Counted from the stretch's first letter, positions 33,661 to 43,037 are shown. The stretch is DNA of 64,000 bases from Clostridium sp. OF03-18AA (GCF_003478035.1 NZ_QUEP01000004.1:62001-126000), one strand, 5' to 3'. Program-made: numbers and translations. Notes: generated by a model not told the origin, from the sequence alone.

Positions 33661-34686
33661 TTATTTGATCACATGGATCCAGCCTTCCGGTGCCTCGATG
33701 TGGCCCATCTGGATGCCTGTTAATGTGTCGTAGAGCTTCTGGATCACCGGACCCATCTTCTCCATTCCGCTCGGGAAGCAGATCTCGTTGCCGTGGTCTA
33801 CGATCTTGCCGACCGGAGAGATAACAGCAGCGGTACCGCAGAGACCGCACTCGGCGAAGTCTTTAACCTCAGAGAACGGAACCGGACGCTCCTCAGCCTT
33901 TAAGCCGAGATAGTGCTCAGCAACGTAAAGGATGGAGCGGCGTGTGATGGACGGAAGGATAGAGTTGGACTTCGGTGTTACGACTGTGCCGTCTTTTGTA
34001 ACGAAGATGAAGTTTGCTCCGCCTGTCTCCTCAACATATGTTCTTGTAGCAGCGTCGAGATACATATTCTCAGCAAAGCCCTGGTTGTGAGCATCAACGA
34101 TGGCATGTAAGCTCATCGCATAGTTTAAACCAGCTTTTACATGACCTGTTCCGTGAGGTGCTGCACGGTCAAAGTCTGAAACGCGGATCGTGATCGGCTT
34201 AGCGCCGCCCTTGAAGTACGGACCGACCGGTGTACAGAACGCGCGGAACTGGTACTCGGTTGCCGGTTTCACACCGATAACCGGGTTTGTACCGAACATG
34301 TACGGACGGATATAAAGAGTTGCGCCGGAACCATACGGCGGAACATAGTCTGCATTTGCTGCGACAACCTTTGTGATCGCGTCAATGAAGCGCTCCTTCG
34401 GGAACTGCGGCATCTCAAGTCTTGCTGCGGAGTTCATCATACGTTCAGCGTTTAAGTCCGGGCGGAAGGTTACGATGTGACCGTCCTCCGTTGTGTATGC
34501 CTTTAAGCCCTCGAAGCAGGTCTGCGCATACTGGAATACACATGCACACTCGTTTAAGGTGATCATATCATCAGTTGTAAGAGTTCCCTCATCCCAGGAA
34601 CCATCTTTGAAGTTGGATACATATCTGTAATCAGTTTTGATGTAACCGAATCCGATATTGGACCAGTCGATCTCTTTCTTTGCCAT
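33661..34686 (-). CDS. ilvE: Branched-chain amino acid aminotransferase
   Basis: 341-residue PLP-dependent class IV aminotransferase that interconverts leucine, isoleucine and valine with their 2-oxo acids using glutamate. Conserved parts are CAYVFQYAQTCFEGLKAY-like (here CACVFQYAQTCFEGLKAY), SGATLYIRPYMFGTNPVIGV, the lysine region GHVKAGLNYAMSLHA, and YVEETGGANFIFV. FAECGLCGTAAVISPVGKI closes the fold. The ATG at 34686 follows GGAGGA. An upstream in-frame ATG at 34701 lies in the ribosome site. Confidence 0.97.
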   Translation of the reverse strand: MAKKEIDWSNIGFGYIKTDYRYVSNFKDGSWDEGTLTTDDMITLNECACVFQYAQTCFEGLKAYTTEDGHIVTFRPDLNAERMMNSAARLEMPQFPKERFIDAITKVVAANADYVPPYGSGATLYIRPYMFGTNPVIGVKPATEYQFRAFCTPVGPYFKGGAKPITIRVSDFDRAAPHGTGHVKAGLNYAMSLHAIVDAHNQGFAENMYLDAATRTYVEETGGANFIFVTKDGTVVTPKSNSILPSITRRSILYVAEHYLGLKAEERPVPFSEVKDFAECGLCGTAAVISPVGKIVDHGNEICFPSGMEKMGPVIQKLYDTLTGIQMGHIEAPEGWIHVIK

Positions 34687-34804
34687 TGGAAATTCCTCCA
34701 TTCTGCCGTCAGACCGGCATTGTATTTTTTGCCGCCGAGGTCAGGCGGTAATGTCTTTTTACTGCGGTACTGTTTCGATGCAATGTACAGTTACCGTGTT
34801 TTCT

Positions 34805-34833
34805 ATTATAAGTATTTAAGATTTATCCTGCAA
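34805..34833 (-). promoter_or_regulatory. ilvE promoter
   Basis: On the reverse strand TTGCAG (34833-34828) and TATAAT (34810-34805) are 17 bases apart. The leader of about 110 bases holds one GC hairpin (CCGCCTGACCTCGGCGG). No T-box motif is seen. The rest of the gap to 35079 holds no gene. A TACAAT at about 34888 could serve the forward MFS gene. Confidence 0.75.
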
Positions 34834-35079
34834 GTTCTTTATGGCAAAAAGATGAAAAAAATATGGGAAAATGGGAGAAATAATGCTACAATATAACCTT
34901 AAGGAATAAAGAATATTCCGCAGATTTATTCAGCATGCCCACAGAGGCCAGACGCCTGCCATAAGAGTGAGTGACGGAGATGGAACCGGGTGGATATGTG
35001 GCCGGAAGTTTTCGGGGCAGACAGCCGGATACCGGCGATATGCGGAAAAGAAAAAAGCTGGGGAAAGGCAGAAATAACA

Positions 35080-36354
35080 ATGGAACAAAAGAAAAACAGA
35101 CTGCACTATGCCTGGTTCATCCTTGCGGGCTGCTGTATCCTGCAGGGGGCGACTCTGGGACTCATCAACAACTGTGCCGGTGTCTTTTACTCCCCGATCT
35201 GCAAAGAGCTGGGATTTGAGCTGGGAAAACTTACGATGTACCGGATGCTCTACTGCATCAGTTCTGCTTTGGCGCTGCCATTTGTGGCGACAAGCTTTCG
35301 GAAACATGATGTGCGGATCGTGATCAGCATTGCAGCTGTCATATACGGAGGCTGCGCGGCCCTCATGGGTACCTTCCATGAACTGTGGCAGTGGCATTTG
35401 ACAGGCATCATTCAGGGAATTGCCTCGTCCTTCGTCTGCATGATCCCGGCGCCGATCATTCTTGGAAACTGGTTTAAGAAAAAGACCGGAACGGCGGTAG
35501 GAATTTCCGCGGCATTCTCCGGCCTCGTCGGTATGATCGGCAGCAGCTGCCTTGGGATGGCGATCCCGGCATTCGGATGGAGGATGAGCTATGTGGCGGT
35601 CGGAATCGTCAGTATCGCTCTTGTCCTCCCGATCTCCCTGTTCATTCTCCGCTGCAAGCCGGAAGAGATGGGACTTCTGCCGTACGGGGCAGAGGATGTG
35701 GAGCAAAGGGCTGTATCAGGCACATCAGCGCCTGCATCCGCGGAAAACGGGACTCCGATAAAAGAATTGCTGCGTCAGCCGGAATTTTATATTGCCATAG
35801 GTGCATACTGGACCAGTGTGTCGTGCGCGTACCTGAATTCCTTCCTGACGCCCTGTGGGATCGCAGCCGGCCTGACGCTGCAGGCGGCGGCCATGATGAC
35901 GAGTATATCCCTTCTCGGAAACATGTCCAGCAAGCTGATCCTCGGAAAGGTCAGCGACAGCCTTGGGATCATAAAGACCTTCGAATTTTCCATTGCGCTG
36001 GCGTTCTTTGGTCATGTGCTGCTGTTCCTGGGCTCCCCGAAGACTGTGATGGCGGGTTCCCTGTTCTTCGGTGTGACATTGCCGCTTTCCTCGGTCATGA
36101 TGCCATTATTCTGCAGGATCTTCTGGAAGGGCGAGACATACAGCACGGCGTACGCCTACTCCACCATGGTGGGAACGCTTCTGGGAGCGCCCTTTAACAT
36201 GTGGTTTGGAACCTTTTATGATATAACGGGAGATTACAGGCTGACCATTGGAGTGAGCGCGGCGATGCTTATTATGTTGACCTTCCTTATCGTTCTTGAG
36301 GGTGTTCTTCTGAAACGGGCGAAGTCCGGAAAGTCTCCTTCGCAAGCTCGATAA
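35080..36354 (+). CDS. MFS transporter (oxalate/formate antiporter-like)
   Basis: 424-residue membrane transporter with 12 predicted membrane helices. Features include GIIQGIASSFVCMIPAPIILGNWFKKKTGTAVGISAAFSG, the usual region after helix 4 in OFA/MCT-like MFS proteins, and the second-half LILGKVSDSLGIIKTF motif A-like loop. The start at 35080 gives a normal N-terminus (MEQKKNRLHYAWFILAGCC). The frame is open further upstream without a better start. The substrate is unknown. Its 3' end overlaps the convergent LysR gene by 68 bases. Confidence 0.88.
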   Translation: MEQKKNRLHYAWFILAGCCILQGATLGLINNCAGVFYSPICKELGFELGKLTMYRMLYCISSALALPFVATSFRKHDVRIVISIAAVIYGGCAALMGTFHELWQWHLTGIIQGIASSFVCMIPAPIILGNWFKKKTGTAVGISAAFSGLVGMIGSSCLGMAIPAFGWRMSYVAVGIVSIALVLPISLFILRCKPEEMGLLPYGAEDVEQRAVSGTSAPASAENGTPIKELLRQPEFYIAIGAYWTSVSCAYLNSFLTPCGIAAGLTLQAAAMMTSISLLGNMSSKLILGKVSDSLGIIKTFEFSIALAFFGHVLLFLGSPKTVMAGSLFFGVTLPLSSVMMPLFCRIFWKGETYSTAYAYSTMVGTLLGAPFNMWFGTFYDITGDYRLTIGVSAAMLIMLTFLIVLEGVLLKRAKSGKSPSQAR

Positions 36355-37207
36355 AGGCGTCCATCTCACCGGTGTGCCATTTGTCTTTGTGATAGAGGAC
36401 CTGACGGTAGAGCTCCATGTGGAAATCCTTTACCGGCAGGATCGAGAGAATACCGGATTCCACTTCATGCCTTACGGCAAACTCCGGGAGAAATGAGATC
36501 CCGGCGTTCTGCTTCAACATATTGATAATGAATTCAGTGTTTCCAATTTCCAGGAAAGGCTTGATCTCCTTTCCGAGAGATGCCAGATACCGGTCAAGAA
36601 CGAACCGGTAGCTGGCATTTTTTTCGGTCAGGAGGAACGGGTGGCTGATGACCGAGGCAAGGTCTGTGGAATCGTTTTTTGCCAGCGTGTGGACGGAGGA
36701 AGAGACAAAGGAGATATTTTCCGGCGCTTCCAGAACTTTTATAAAACGCTTGTCGTCAATGGGCTGGTCGAGGAGATAGACCAGATCGATAGAGTTCTTG
36801 TTCATGCGGTCCAAAAGAACATCCGGGGAGTCCAGAACGATGCTCACGGAGACGTTCGGGTAAAGCTGATGGAATTTCTTTAAAAGATCCGGAAAGATGG
36901 ATTCACAGATGGATTCAATGGTTCCGATGGTGAGGTCACCGGAGAGCTCTGTGGAGGCGGAAACAGCTTTTTTCGCGTCGGCGACGGTGCCAAGGATCGT
37001 CACGGCATAGCGGTAAAAGATTTCCCCGTGATGAGTCAGGACCGTCTTTTTTCCGAGTCGGTCAAAGAGATGGATGCCGAGTTCCTCCTCTAACTGCTTG
37101 ATCTGGACCGTGACGGCGGCCTGGGAATAGCCTAACGCCTCGGCGGCTTTTGAAAAACTTTGCTTTTGCGCGATCTGTAGAAACGTGCGGATCTCTCGAA
37201 GTTCCAT
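36287..37207 (-). CDS. LysR-family transcriptional regulator
   Basis: 306-residue LTTR. The N-terminal helix-turn-helix reads MELREIRTFLQIAQKQSFSKAAEALGYSQAAVTVQIKQLEEELG. The C-terminal domain is an effector-binding fold. It is divergent from the UPF0597/CyuA gene 216 bases away and convergent with the MFS gene, so either or both may be its targets. LTTRs commonly regulate the divergent neighbour. The effector is unknown. Confidence 0.95.
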   Translation of the reverse strand: MELREIRTFLQIAQKQSFSKAAEALGYSQAAVTVQIKQLEEELGIHLFDRLGKKTVLTHHGEIFYRYAVTILGTVADAKKAVSASTELSGDLTIGTIESICESIFPDLLKKFHQLYPNVSVSIVLDSPDVLLDRMNKNSIDLVYLLDQPIDDKRFIKVLEAPENISFVSSSVHTLAKNDSTDLASVISHPFLLTEKNASYRFVLDRYLASLGKEIKPFLEIGNTEFIINMLKQNAGISFLPEFAVRHEVESGILSILPVKDFHMELYRQVLYHKDKWHTGEMDAFIELAKETFRTSPVSEEHPQER

Positions 37208-37423
37208 GGCGGATTCCTTTCTTCTCTATAAAAATTTATAAACGATCTGTTTAAAACGTTCAATTTTACTTTCAGTACTTCTTATGATACGCTAAGAATA
37301 TAGAAATTGCAAGAAAATAGCAGGATAGAATGCGAATTTTCAGGATGTGAGACTCGGAGTCATGAATGGCGGGCGGAAAAAGTGATCCGATCGGCAGAAA
37401 AGAACGGGGAAAGGACGGATACA

Positions 37424-38701
37424 ATGGAGAAAAGCGATATCAGATATCAGGCATATGTGAGTATTCTGGAAGAGGAGCTGAAGCCGGCGATGGGATGTAC
37501 GGAGCCGATCGCCATCGCTTACTGCGCGGCAGTCGCGAGAGAAGTGCTCGGCGGACTCCCGGAGAAGGTGAAGGTAGGAGCCAGCGGCAGCATGATCAAG
37601 AACGTAAAATCCGTGATCGTCCCGAATACGGATCATTTAAAGGGAATCCCGGCGGCGGCGGCGGCAGGAATCGTTGCAGGTGATCCGAAAAAGGAACTTG
37701 AGGTCATAGCGTCTGTTACAAAAGAGCAGATCACGGCGATGAAGGAATTCCTTCAGACGACCCCGGTGGAAGTGGAACATATTGATAACGGCATCACCTT
37801 TGATATTATTGTGACACTGACACGCGGAACAGATACCAGCATGGTCCGTATCGCAAATTATCACACGAATGTGGTACATATTGAAAAGAACGGAGAAGTC
37901 ATCAGGGATATCCCGGTGAATGGTGAGGAGGAGGAAGGTCTTACGGACCGCTCACTGCTCGATATGGAGCATATCTGGGACTTTATCCACACAGTGGATG
38001 TGAATGATATCAGAGAGGTTCTGGAGCGCCAGAAAACCTACAATATGGCGATCGCCAGAGAGGGAATGCGTGGGAAGTATGGATCCAACATCGGCGCACT
38101 TCTTCTTGATATGAATGGAAATGATGTTCGTACACGGGCGAGAGCCATGGCGGCAGCCGGATCCGACGCACGAATGAACGGATGTGAGCTTCCGGTTATC
38201 ATCAACTCCGGCAGTGGAAATCAGGGAATCACGGCTTCTGTTCCGGTCATCGTATACGCAACGGAGCTGGGAGTCGATGAGGATACCATGTACCGGGCGA
38301 TGGCACTCTCAGATCTCACGACGATCCACCAGAAGACGCCCATCGGAAGACTATCCGCTTACTGCGGCGCAGTCAGCGCGGGCGCGGGTTCCGGAGCAGG
38401 GATCGCGTATCTCTCCGGAGCGTCCTATGATGAGGTGGTCCACACCGTGATCAATGCGGTCGCCATTATTTCTGGTATGGTCTGTGACGGCGCGAAAGCG
38501 TCCTGCGCGGCAAAGATCGCTGAGGCGGTGGACGCGGGGATCATCGGCTACTATATGGCAAAGCGTGGTCAGAACTTTGATGACGGCGACGGAATCGTGA
38601 CGGCCGGGATCGAGGCGACGATCCGCAACGTGGGACGTCTCGCAAAAGAGGGAATGAAGGAGACGAATGATGAGATCATCAGCATTATGATCGGGAGCTG
38701 A
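37424..38701 (+). CDS. L-cysteine desulfidase / L-serine deaminase family (UPF0597, CyuA-like)
   Basis: 425-residue enzyme of the UPF0597/YhaM family, related to the alpha domain of iron-sulfur L-serine dehydratase. Members tested (CyuA) degrade cysteine to pyruvate, ammonia and sulfide. Visible motifs are MGCTEPIAIAYCAAVARE, NSGSGNQGITASVPVI, YCGAVSAGAGSGAGIAYL and GMVCDGAKASCAAKIAEA. These hold the cysteines that would bind an Fe-S cluster. The ATG at 37424 follows GGGGAAAGG. The frame is open upstream without support. Divergent from a LysR gene. Confidence 0.9.
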   Translation: MEKSDIRYQAYVSILEEELKPAMGCTEPIAIAYCAAVAREVLGGLPEKVKVGASGSMIKNVKSVIVPNTDHLKGIPAAAAAGIVAGDPKKELEVIASVTKEQITAMKEFLQTTPVEVEHIDNGITFDIIVTLTRGTDTSMVRIANYHTNVVHIEKNGEVIRDIPVNGEEEEGLTDRSLLDMEHIWDFIHTVDVNDIREVLERQKTYNMAIAREGMRGKYGSNIGALLLDMNGNDVRTRARAMAAAGSDARMNGCELPVIINSGSGNQGITASVPVIVYATELGVDEDTMYRAMALSDLTTIHQKTPIGRLSAYCGAVSAGAGSGAGIAYLSGASYDEVVHTVINAVAIISGMVCDGAKASCAAKIAEAVDAGIIGYYMAKRGQNFDDGDGIVTAGIEATIRNVGRLAKEGMKETNDEIISIMIGS

Positions 38702-38743
38702 GGTCTGTCATCCCGTGTGAATTAAGATATGAAAGTATGGTTT

Positions 38744-38777
38744 CGGAGTGTTGTCCAGGTGACGGCACTCCGTTTTT
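38744..38777 (+). terminator. Terminator after the CyuA-like gene
   Basis: CGGAGTGTTGTC pairs with GACGGCACTCCG (38761-38772), followed by TTTTT. Confidence 0.8.
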
Positions 38778-38781
38778 GCTT

Positions 38782-38808
38782 GTAACTATGAAGGTACTGA
38801 ATAATTAC
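38782..38808. repeat. Short copy of the GTAAC/TACTGAAnAnTTAC terminal-repeat motif
   Basis: GTAACTATGAAGGTACTGAATAATTAC contains both ends of the 177-bp element (24153-24329) brought together. The preceding TTTTTGCTTGTAAC also matches the internal TTTTTGCTCGTAAC of that element. It looks like a deletion derivative. A separate hairpin AAAGCCGCAG-GAA-TGTGCGGCTTT at about 38905-38928 follows. Confidence 0.5.
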
Positions 38809-38989
38809 GTATAAGGTTTTTTCTGCGGGAAATAACCTTAGCTTGATAAAGAATAACAAAGAAGTAGAAAGATATAGCAAAAAATGATACATTATATACA
38901 AGAAAAGCCGCAGGAATGTGCGGCTTTCAGAAACTCTTTTCAGCAGCGATGCGCGGGAAGAGAGATAGAAAAATGAGGGAGGGAAGAAC

Positions 38990-39934
38990 ATGAGCTATGA
39001 TATCAATCTGAAACATCTGGAATACTTCATCAAGGTGGCGAGACTTGGTTCCATCAACAAGGCGGCCCAGATGCTCTATGTTTCCCAGTCCCATCTTGGA
39101 AAGATCATTCATGACCTGGAGGAGACCATTGGGGCGCCGCTCTTAAACAGGAGCCGTCAAGGCGTGTCGCTGACTCCCGAGGGAAATGAGTTTTTGGAGC
39201 GGTCGGTGCGGATCTTAAAGGAAATGGAAGGAATGCACCTGCGGCCATTAAAGGAGATGGAGAAGACAGAGCCCCTGGCGGTGTCCATGACAAAGTTCTC
39301 CCATGTGATGGAGAGCTTTATCACTATCGTGCGACGGTACCAGGATCAGCCGGAATTCACCCACCGCCTGTATGAGGGGCAGTTGGAGGATGTCATCGAG
39401 GATGTGGTCTCCGGTCGGGCCGACATCGGAATTTTCCATTTCGACAGTCAGAGGCATGAGGAGATCCAGGTGATGGCGGCGGCAAAAGGTCTTACATACC
39501 GGTTCCTCTCTTATGTGGAACCGCAGATCGTGATCTCAAAGGATCATCCTCTCGTCCGGGAGAAGAAGCCGATGACGAGGGAGAATCTTGCGAATTACGG
39601 ATTTATCCGCTATATGGGGCTGTATGACGATATTCTCTCCAATATCCTCGGACCAAATGAGGATGGGGGAAGTACGGGAAAGAAAAAGGAGATCTATGTG
39701 ACGGGGCGTGCGACGCTCATGAATCTGATCTCGCAGACGGATTTTTACAGTATCGGAATCCATGACTTCGACAAGCAGCTGTCGGATTTCCGGGCAGTTT
39801 CCGTGCCGATTCCGGGGTGCGAGGTGAAGCTGGAATTCGGGTATGTGACACTTGCGGATGTGCCGATCTCCGGGATTGGGGAAGAGTTTTTGAAGGAAGT
39901 AAGAGAGCGGCTTGAGAGGGGACAGGACGTTTAA
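38990..39934 (+). CDS. LysR-family transcriptional regulator, probable regulator of glutaminase operon
   Basis: 314-residue LTTR with the N-terminal helix-turn-helix LKHLEYFIKVARLGSINKAAQMLYVSQSHLGKIIHDLEETIGAPLL and a C-terminal effector domain (LEDVIEDVVSGRADIGIFHF). GAGGGAGG precedes the ATG. It is followed in the same direction by glsA and an AGCS symporter, a context that suggests control of glutamine use. The effector is not known. Confidence 0.94.
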   Translation: MSYDINLKHLEYFIKVARLGSINKAAQMLYVSQSHLGKIIHDLEETIGAPLLNRSRQGVSLTPEGNEFLERSVRILKEMEGMHLRPLKEMEKTEPLAVSMTKFSHVMESFITIVRRYQDQPEFTHRLYEGQLEDVIEDVVSGRADIGIFHFDSQRHEEIQVMAAAKGLTYRFLSYVEPQIVISKDHPLVREKKPMTRENLANYGFIRYMGLYDDILSNILGPNEDGGSTGKKKEIYVTGRATLMNLISQTDFYSIGIHDFDKQLSDFRAVSVPIPGCEVKLEFGYVTLADVPISGIGEEFLKEVRERLERGQDV

Positions 39935-40041
39935 AATAAGAGAAAATGCACGGAAAATGTGCTGACAGGAGTTTCCTGCAAAGTATGGAAAGTGCGGCAG
40001 CAGGAGTGGAAGGTCATAGAGGAAAGGAGTAAACAAAAGTT

Positions 40042-40959
40042 ATGTTTCAGGATCTGATCAATGAGGCACTGGAAACGGGACGCCCATACATCAAAGAGGG
40101 AGAGGTTGCGACCTATATTCCGGAGCTTGGAAGAGCGGACAAGAATAAGCTCGGAATCAGCATCTTCTGCCGGGATGGAAGCCGGTTCTCCTGCGGGGAT
40201 ACGAAGGACCGGTTCAGCATCCAGAGTATTTCGAAGGTTATCAGCCTTGCAGTAGCACTTGAGGTCTGCGGGTTTGACATGGTGTTTGAGAATGTGGGAA
40301 TGGAGCCGTCGGGGGACGCCTTCAACTCTCTGATCAAGCTGGAGGGATCCAACAGTCATCCGTACAATCCGATGATCAATTCCGGCGCCATCGCGGTGGC
40401 GAGCTTTATCGAGCCGAAGGTATCGTTTGGGGAGATGCTGGAGCTTGCGAGGTGTTTCTGTCAGGATGACGGGATCGTTCTGGATGAGAAGGTCTACCGC
40501 TCGGAGATGTCGACGGTAGCGAGAAACCGCGCCATCGCCTACCTTTTAGAGAGCAAGGGCGTGATCAATGGAAATGTGGAGGAAGCGCTGGATTTCTATG
40601 TGAAAATGTGCTCGCTGAGCGTGACGGCGGAAAGCCTTGCGGGATTGGGACTTCTGCTTGCAAACGATGGAGTGGATCCGTCCGGAAAGCGGCTGTTGAA
40701 TTCTGACACGGTGAGAGTCGTGAAAACGATCATGCTGACCTGCGGCATGTATGACGGGTCCGGGGAATTTGCGGTCCGCGTGGGAATTCCGTCGAAGAGC
40801 GGTGTCGGTGGCGGACTGCTGTCTGTTGTTGACGGGAAGATGGGAATCGGAATCTATGGTCCGTCCCTGGACGCAAAGGGAAACAGCATTGCTGGGAGAA
40901 AAATCCTGCAGTTCCTTTCCTCACAGATGAAACTGCATATTTTTGCGAAGAAGGACTGA
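40042..40959 (+). CDS. glsA: Glutaminase
   Basis: 305-residue serine-dependent beta-lactamase-like glutaminase that hydrolyses glutamine to glutamate and ammonia. The catalytic Ser-x-x-Lys lies in DRFSIQSISKVISL. Other family segments are GMEPSGDAFNSL, NPMINSGAIAV, and the C-terminal GIPSKSGVGGGLLSVV with GIGIYGPSLDAKGNS. AAAGGAG lies 12 bases before the ATG. A following symporter gene suggests uptake and deamidation of glutamine as one unit. Confidence 0.97.
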   Translation: MFQDLINEALETGRPYIKEGEVATYIPELGRADKNKLGISIFCRDGSRFSCGDTKDRFSIQSISKVISLAVALEVCGFDMVFENVGMEPSGDAFNSLIKLEGSNSHPYNPMINSGAIAVASFIEPKVSFGEMLELARCFCQDDGIVLDEKVYRSEMSTVARNRAIAYLLESKGVINGNVEEALDFYVKMCSLSVTAESLAGLGLLLANDGVDPSGKRLLNSDTVRVVKTIMLTCGMYDGSGEFAVRVGIPSKSGVGGGLLSVVDGKMGIGIYGPSLDAKGNSIAGRKILQFLSSQMKLHIFAKKD

Positions 40960-41163
40960 GCAGTTTTTTGATGAAGGATAACTGTTCATCAGGTTACGAT
41001 GAAAGTATGAAAGTGGTACGGGACCCAGGGGAAAATGGGCGGACGGAAACTTTCTTCTTTAGAGAAAATTAGGAAAGGGAGGTATTAAGAGAGAAAATCA
41101 GGCAGAAGTTTGGGCTGATGATCACACAAAGATGTAAGTTGTCGCAAGCGACCGCGCTCGGCA

Positions 41164-41190
41164 CGAGAATGTGTCGAGGCACATTCTTCT
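41164..41190. repeat. Hairpin in the glsA-symporter gap
   Basis: AGAATGTG and CACATTCT pair around TCGAGG, flanked by GTCGCAAGCGAC. The 348-base gap 40960-41307 also contains a TAACTGTTCA piece of the terminal-repeat motif at about 40979. No gene is seen in it. Confidence 0.5.
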
Positions 41191-41239
41191 TCGGGGATAA
41201 TGAAATGTGCGGTCCTGGCAAAATTTTCTGAAAAAATGA

Positions 41240-41268
41240 TTGTAAATACGGATAACTTACAGTAAAAT
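41240..41268 (+). promoter_or_regulatory. Promoter of the AGCS symporter gene
   Basis: TTGTAA at 41240-41245 and TAAAAT at 41263-41268 are 17 bases apart. GGGGTAACAA is repeated on both sides of the ribosome site region at 41273 and 41296. Confidence 0.6.
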
Positions 41269-41307
41269 TTTGGGGTAACAAAAAAGAAAAAAGAGGGGTA
41301 ACAACAC

Positions 41308-42726
41308 ATGTACGATTTGTATGGGGCACTGATCGGGAATCTCAGTAATTATCTTTACACATACATCCTGATCATTTTACTTGTTGCAGGCGGAATTTAC
41401 TTTACGGTCCGCACAAAGTTTGTTCAGTTCCGCTATTTAAAGGAATCCTTGCGGGTCGTTCTCGCACCGAGTGAGGATGACAAGGCGATCTCGTCTTTTC
41501 AGGCACTTATGGTTTCGACGGCATCCCGTGTGGGAACCGGAAATATCGCAGGCGTATCTACTGCGATTTGTCTCGGCGGACTCGGATCATTATTCTGGAT
41601 GTGGCTTACAGCGCTTCTGGGAATGTCCACTGCTTTCGTGGAGGGAACTCTGGCTCAGATCTACAAACGCCGTTCCGATGACGGCGGATGCTATGGCGGC
41701 CCGTCCTACTATATCGATCAGGCGATCGGAAAGCACTGGCTTGGGATTCTGTTCGCGGTATTTATGATCCTGACCTACATGGTTGGCTTTAATCTGGTTG
41801 CGTCCTTTAACATTGCGGATGCGCTCCGGGTAGTTCCGGGATATGCGGAGCATGAGAATCTTGCAAAGTGGATCATCGGCGCTGTGCTTGCGGTCCTGTT
41901 CTTTGTCTGCATCAGCGGCGGTGGAAAGCAGATCGCGGGGATTACAGAGAAGGTTGTTCCATTTATGGGATTCTTCTACATTGCGGTTGCAATGTTCGTG
42001 ATCGTGACCCATATCACACTTCTCCCAGGAGTGTTCGCAGAGATCTTCCGCAACGCGTTTGATGTGAAAGCAATTTTCGGCGGATTTACGGGGTCTGCGG
42101 TCATGCTTGGTATCAAGAGAGGTCTTTTCTCTAACGAAGCAGGTGTCGGCGCTGCTGCGTGTGCGGCTGGTTCCGCGGGTGTTTCCCATCCGGTAAAGCA
42201 GGGACTTGTTCAGGTGCTTTCTGTATTCCTTGATACCTGTATGATCTGTACAGCGACTGCGATGCTGCTGCTCTGCTCCGGTGTGGAGCCGGATGCGGAT
42301 ATGGCCGGAATGGCCTATGTGCAGGCGGCTATGAACAGCACACTCGGCAAGTTTGGTGTTGTGTTTATTACAGTTTCCCTGTTCCTGTTTGCATTTACGA
42401 CCCTGCTTGGAAACTTCTATTATGCGGAGACAGGGCTTGCGTATCTTTGCGGCATGACTCCATCTAATGGGGCAAAGTGGGGCATGAGGATCGTTGCTGC
42501 GGTGGTTGTGTGCGTCGGCGCTACGATGAAGCTTGGTATTGTCTGGGATACAGCGGATGTGCTGATGGGCTTCATGGCGCTGATCAATGTGCCGGTGATC
42601 GTTATTCTCCTGAAGCCGGTACTGCGGTGTCTTGAGGATTATACAGAGCAGAAAAAGGCCGGAAAGAATCCGGTGTTTAAGGCGGAGCATATTGGACTGA
42701 AGGAGAAGGTGGACTTCTGGAATTAG
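41308..42726 (+). CDS. Sodium:alanine/glycine/glutamine symporter (AGCS family)
   Basis: 472-residue transporter with about 10-11 membrane helices. AGCS signatures are seen in GGIYFTVRTKFVQFRYLKESLRVV, TASRVGTGNIAGVSTAICLGGLGSLFWMWLTALLGM and the family pattern GIKRGLFSNEAGVGAAACAAGSA. It imports a small neutral amino acid with Na+. Pairing with glutaminase suggests glutamine as a substrate, by context only. Confidence 0.95.
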   Translation: MYDLYGALIGNLSNYLYTYILIILLVAGGIYFTVRTKFVQFRYLKESLRVVLAPSEDDKAISSFQALMVSTASRVGTGNIAGVSTAICLGGLGSLFWMWLTALLGMSTAFVEGTLAQIYKRRSDDGGCYGGPSYYIDQAIGKHWLGILFAVFMILTYMVGFNLVASFNIADALRVVPGYAEHENLAKWIIGAVLAVLFFVCISGGGKQIAGITEKVVPFMGFFYIAVAMFVIVTHITLLPGVFAEIFRNAFDVKAIFGGFTGSAVMLGIKRGLFSNEAGVGAAACAAGSAGVSHPVKQGLVQVLSVFLDTCMICTATAMLLLCSGVEPDADMAGMAYVQAAMNSTLGKFGVVFITVSLFLFAFTTLLGNFYYAETGLAYLCGMTPSNGAKWGMRIVAAVVVCVGATMKLGIVWDTADVLMGFMALINVPVIVILLKPVLRCLEDYTEQKKAGKNPVFKAEHIGLKEKVDFWN

Positions 42727-42769
42727 GGACGATATTTCCGGGAATGGAATTGGATATGGAAATGGATGA

Positions 42770-42799
42770 AGGGCAGCCGCAAGGCTGTCCTTTGTTTTT
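42770..42799 (+). terminator. Terminator after symporter gene
   Basis: AGGGCAGCC-GCAA-GGCTGTCCT is a compact stem followed by TTGTTTTT. Confidence 0.85.
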
Positions 42800-42830
42800 G
42801 GGATGGGAGCGACGATTTTGGAGAGAGTAC

Positions 42831-43037
42831 GCTGCCGGTCAGCGTTCAGCCTCAGACGCTTGGATTTTCCGGGCGGTTCCTCTAAGCTTGCGAAAGAATG
42901 CTAAGGACGGGGAAAAGTCGGCACAACTCGCCTTCGGCTCAAACAAGTGCCGCCTGTCCCCCAACGCATTCTCCCGCGAGCTAAGAGGAAACCATGCCTG
43001 GAAAATATGCGTCTGTGTCTGAATGCTGACCGGCGGC
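42831..43037. repeat. 207-bp long imperfect inverted repeat
   Basis: The left half from 42831 (GCTGCCGGTCAGCGTTCAG) and the reverse complement of the right half ending at 43037 (GCCGCCGGTCAGCATTCAG) align almost throughout about 90 bases per arm. Shared blocks include CAGACGC, ATTTTCC, TTCCTCT and GAATGC. The centre carries CTCGCCTTCGGCTC. The single strand would fold into one long stem. It lies between the symporter terminator and the Rrf2 gene, and it has no convincing coding potential. Confidence 0.85.

Noticed and set aside
42744..43022. 92-codon forward frame across the long inverted repeat
   Set aside because: Lies over a terminator and a 207-bp palindrome. Composition is not protein-like and there is no ribosome site.
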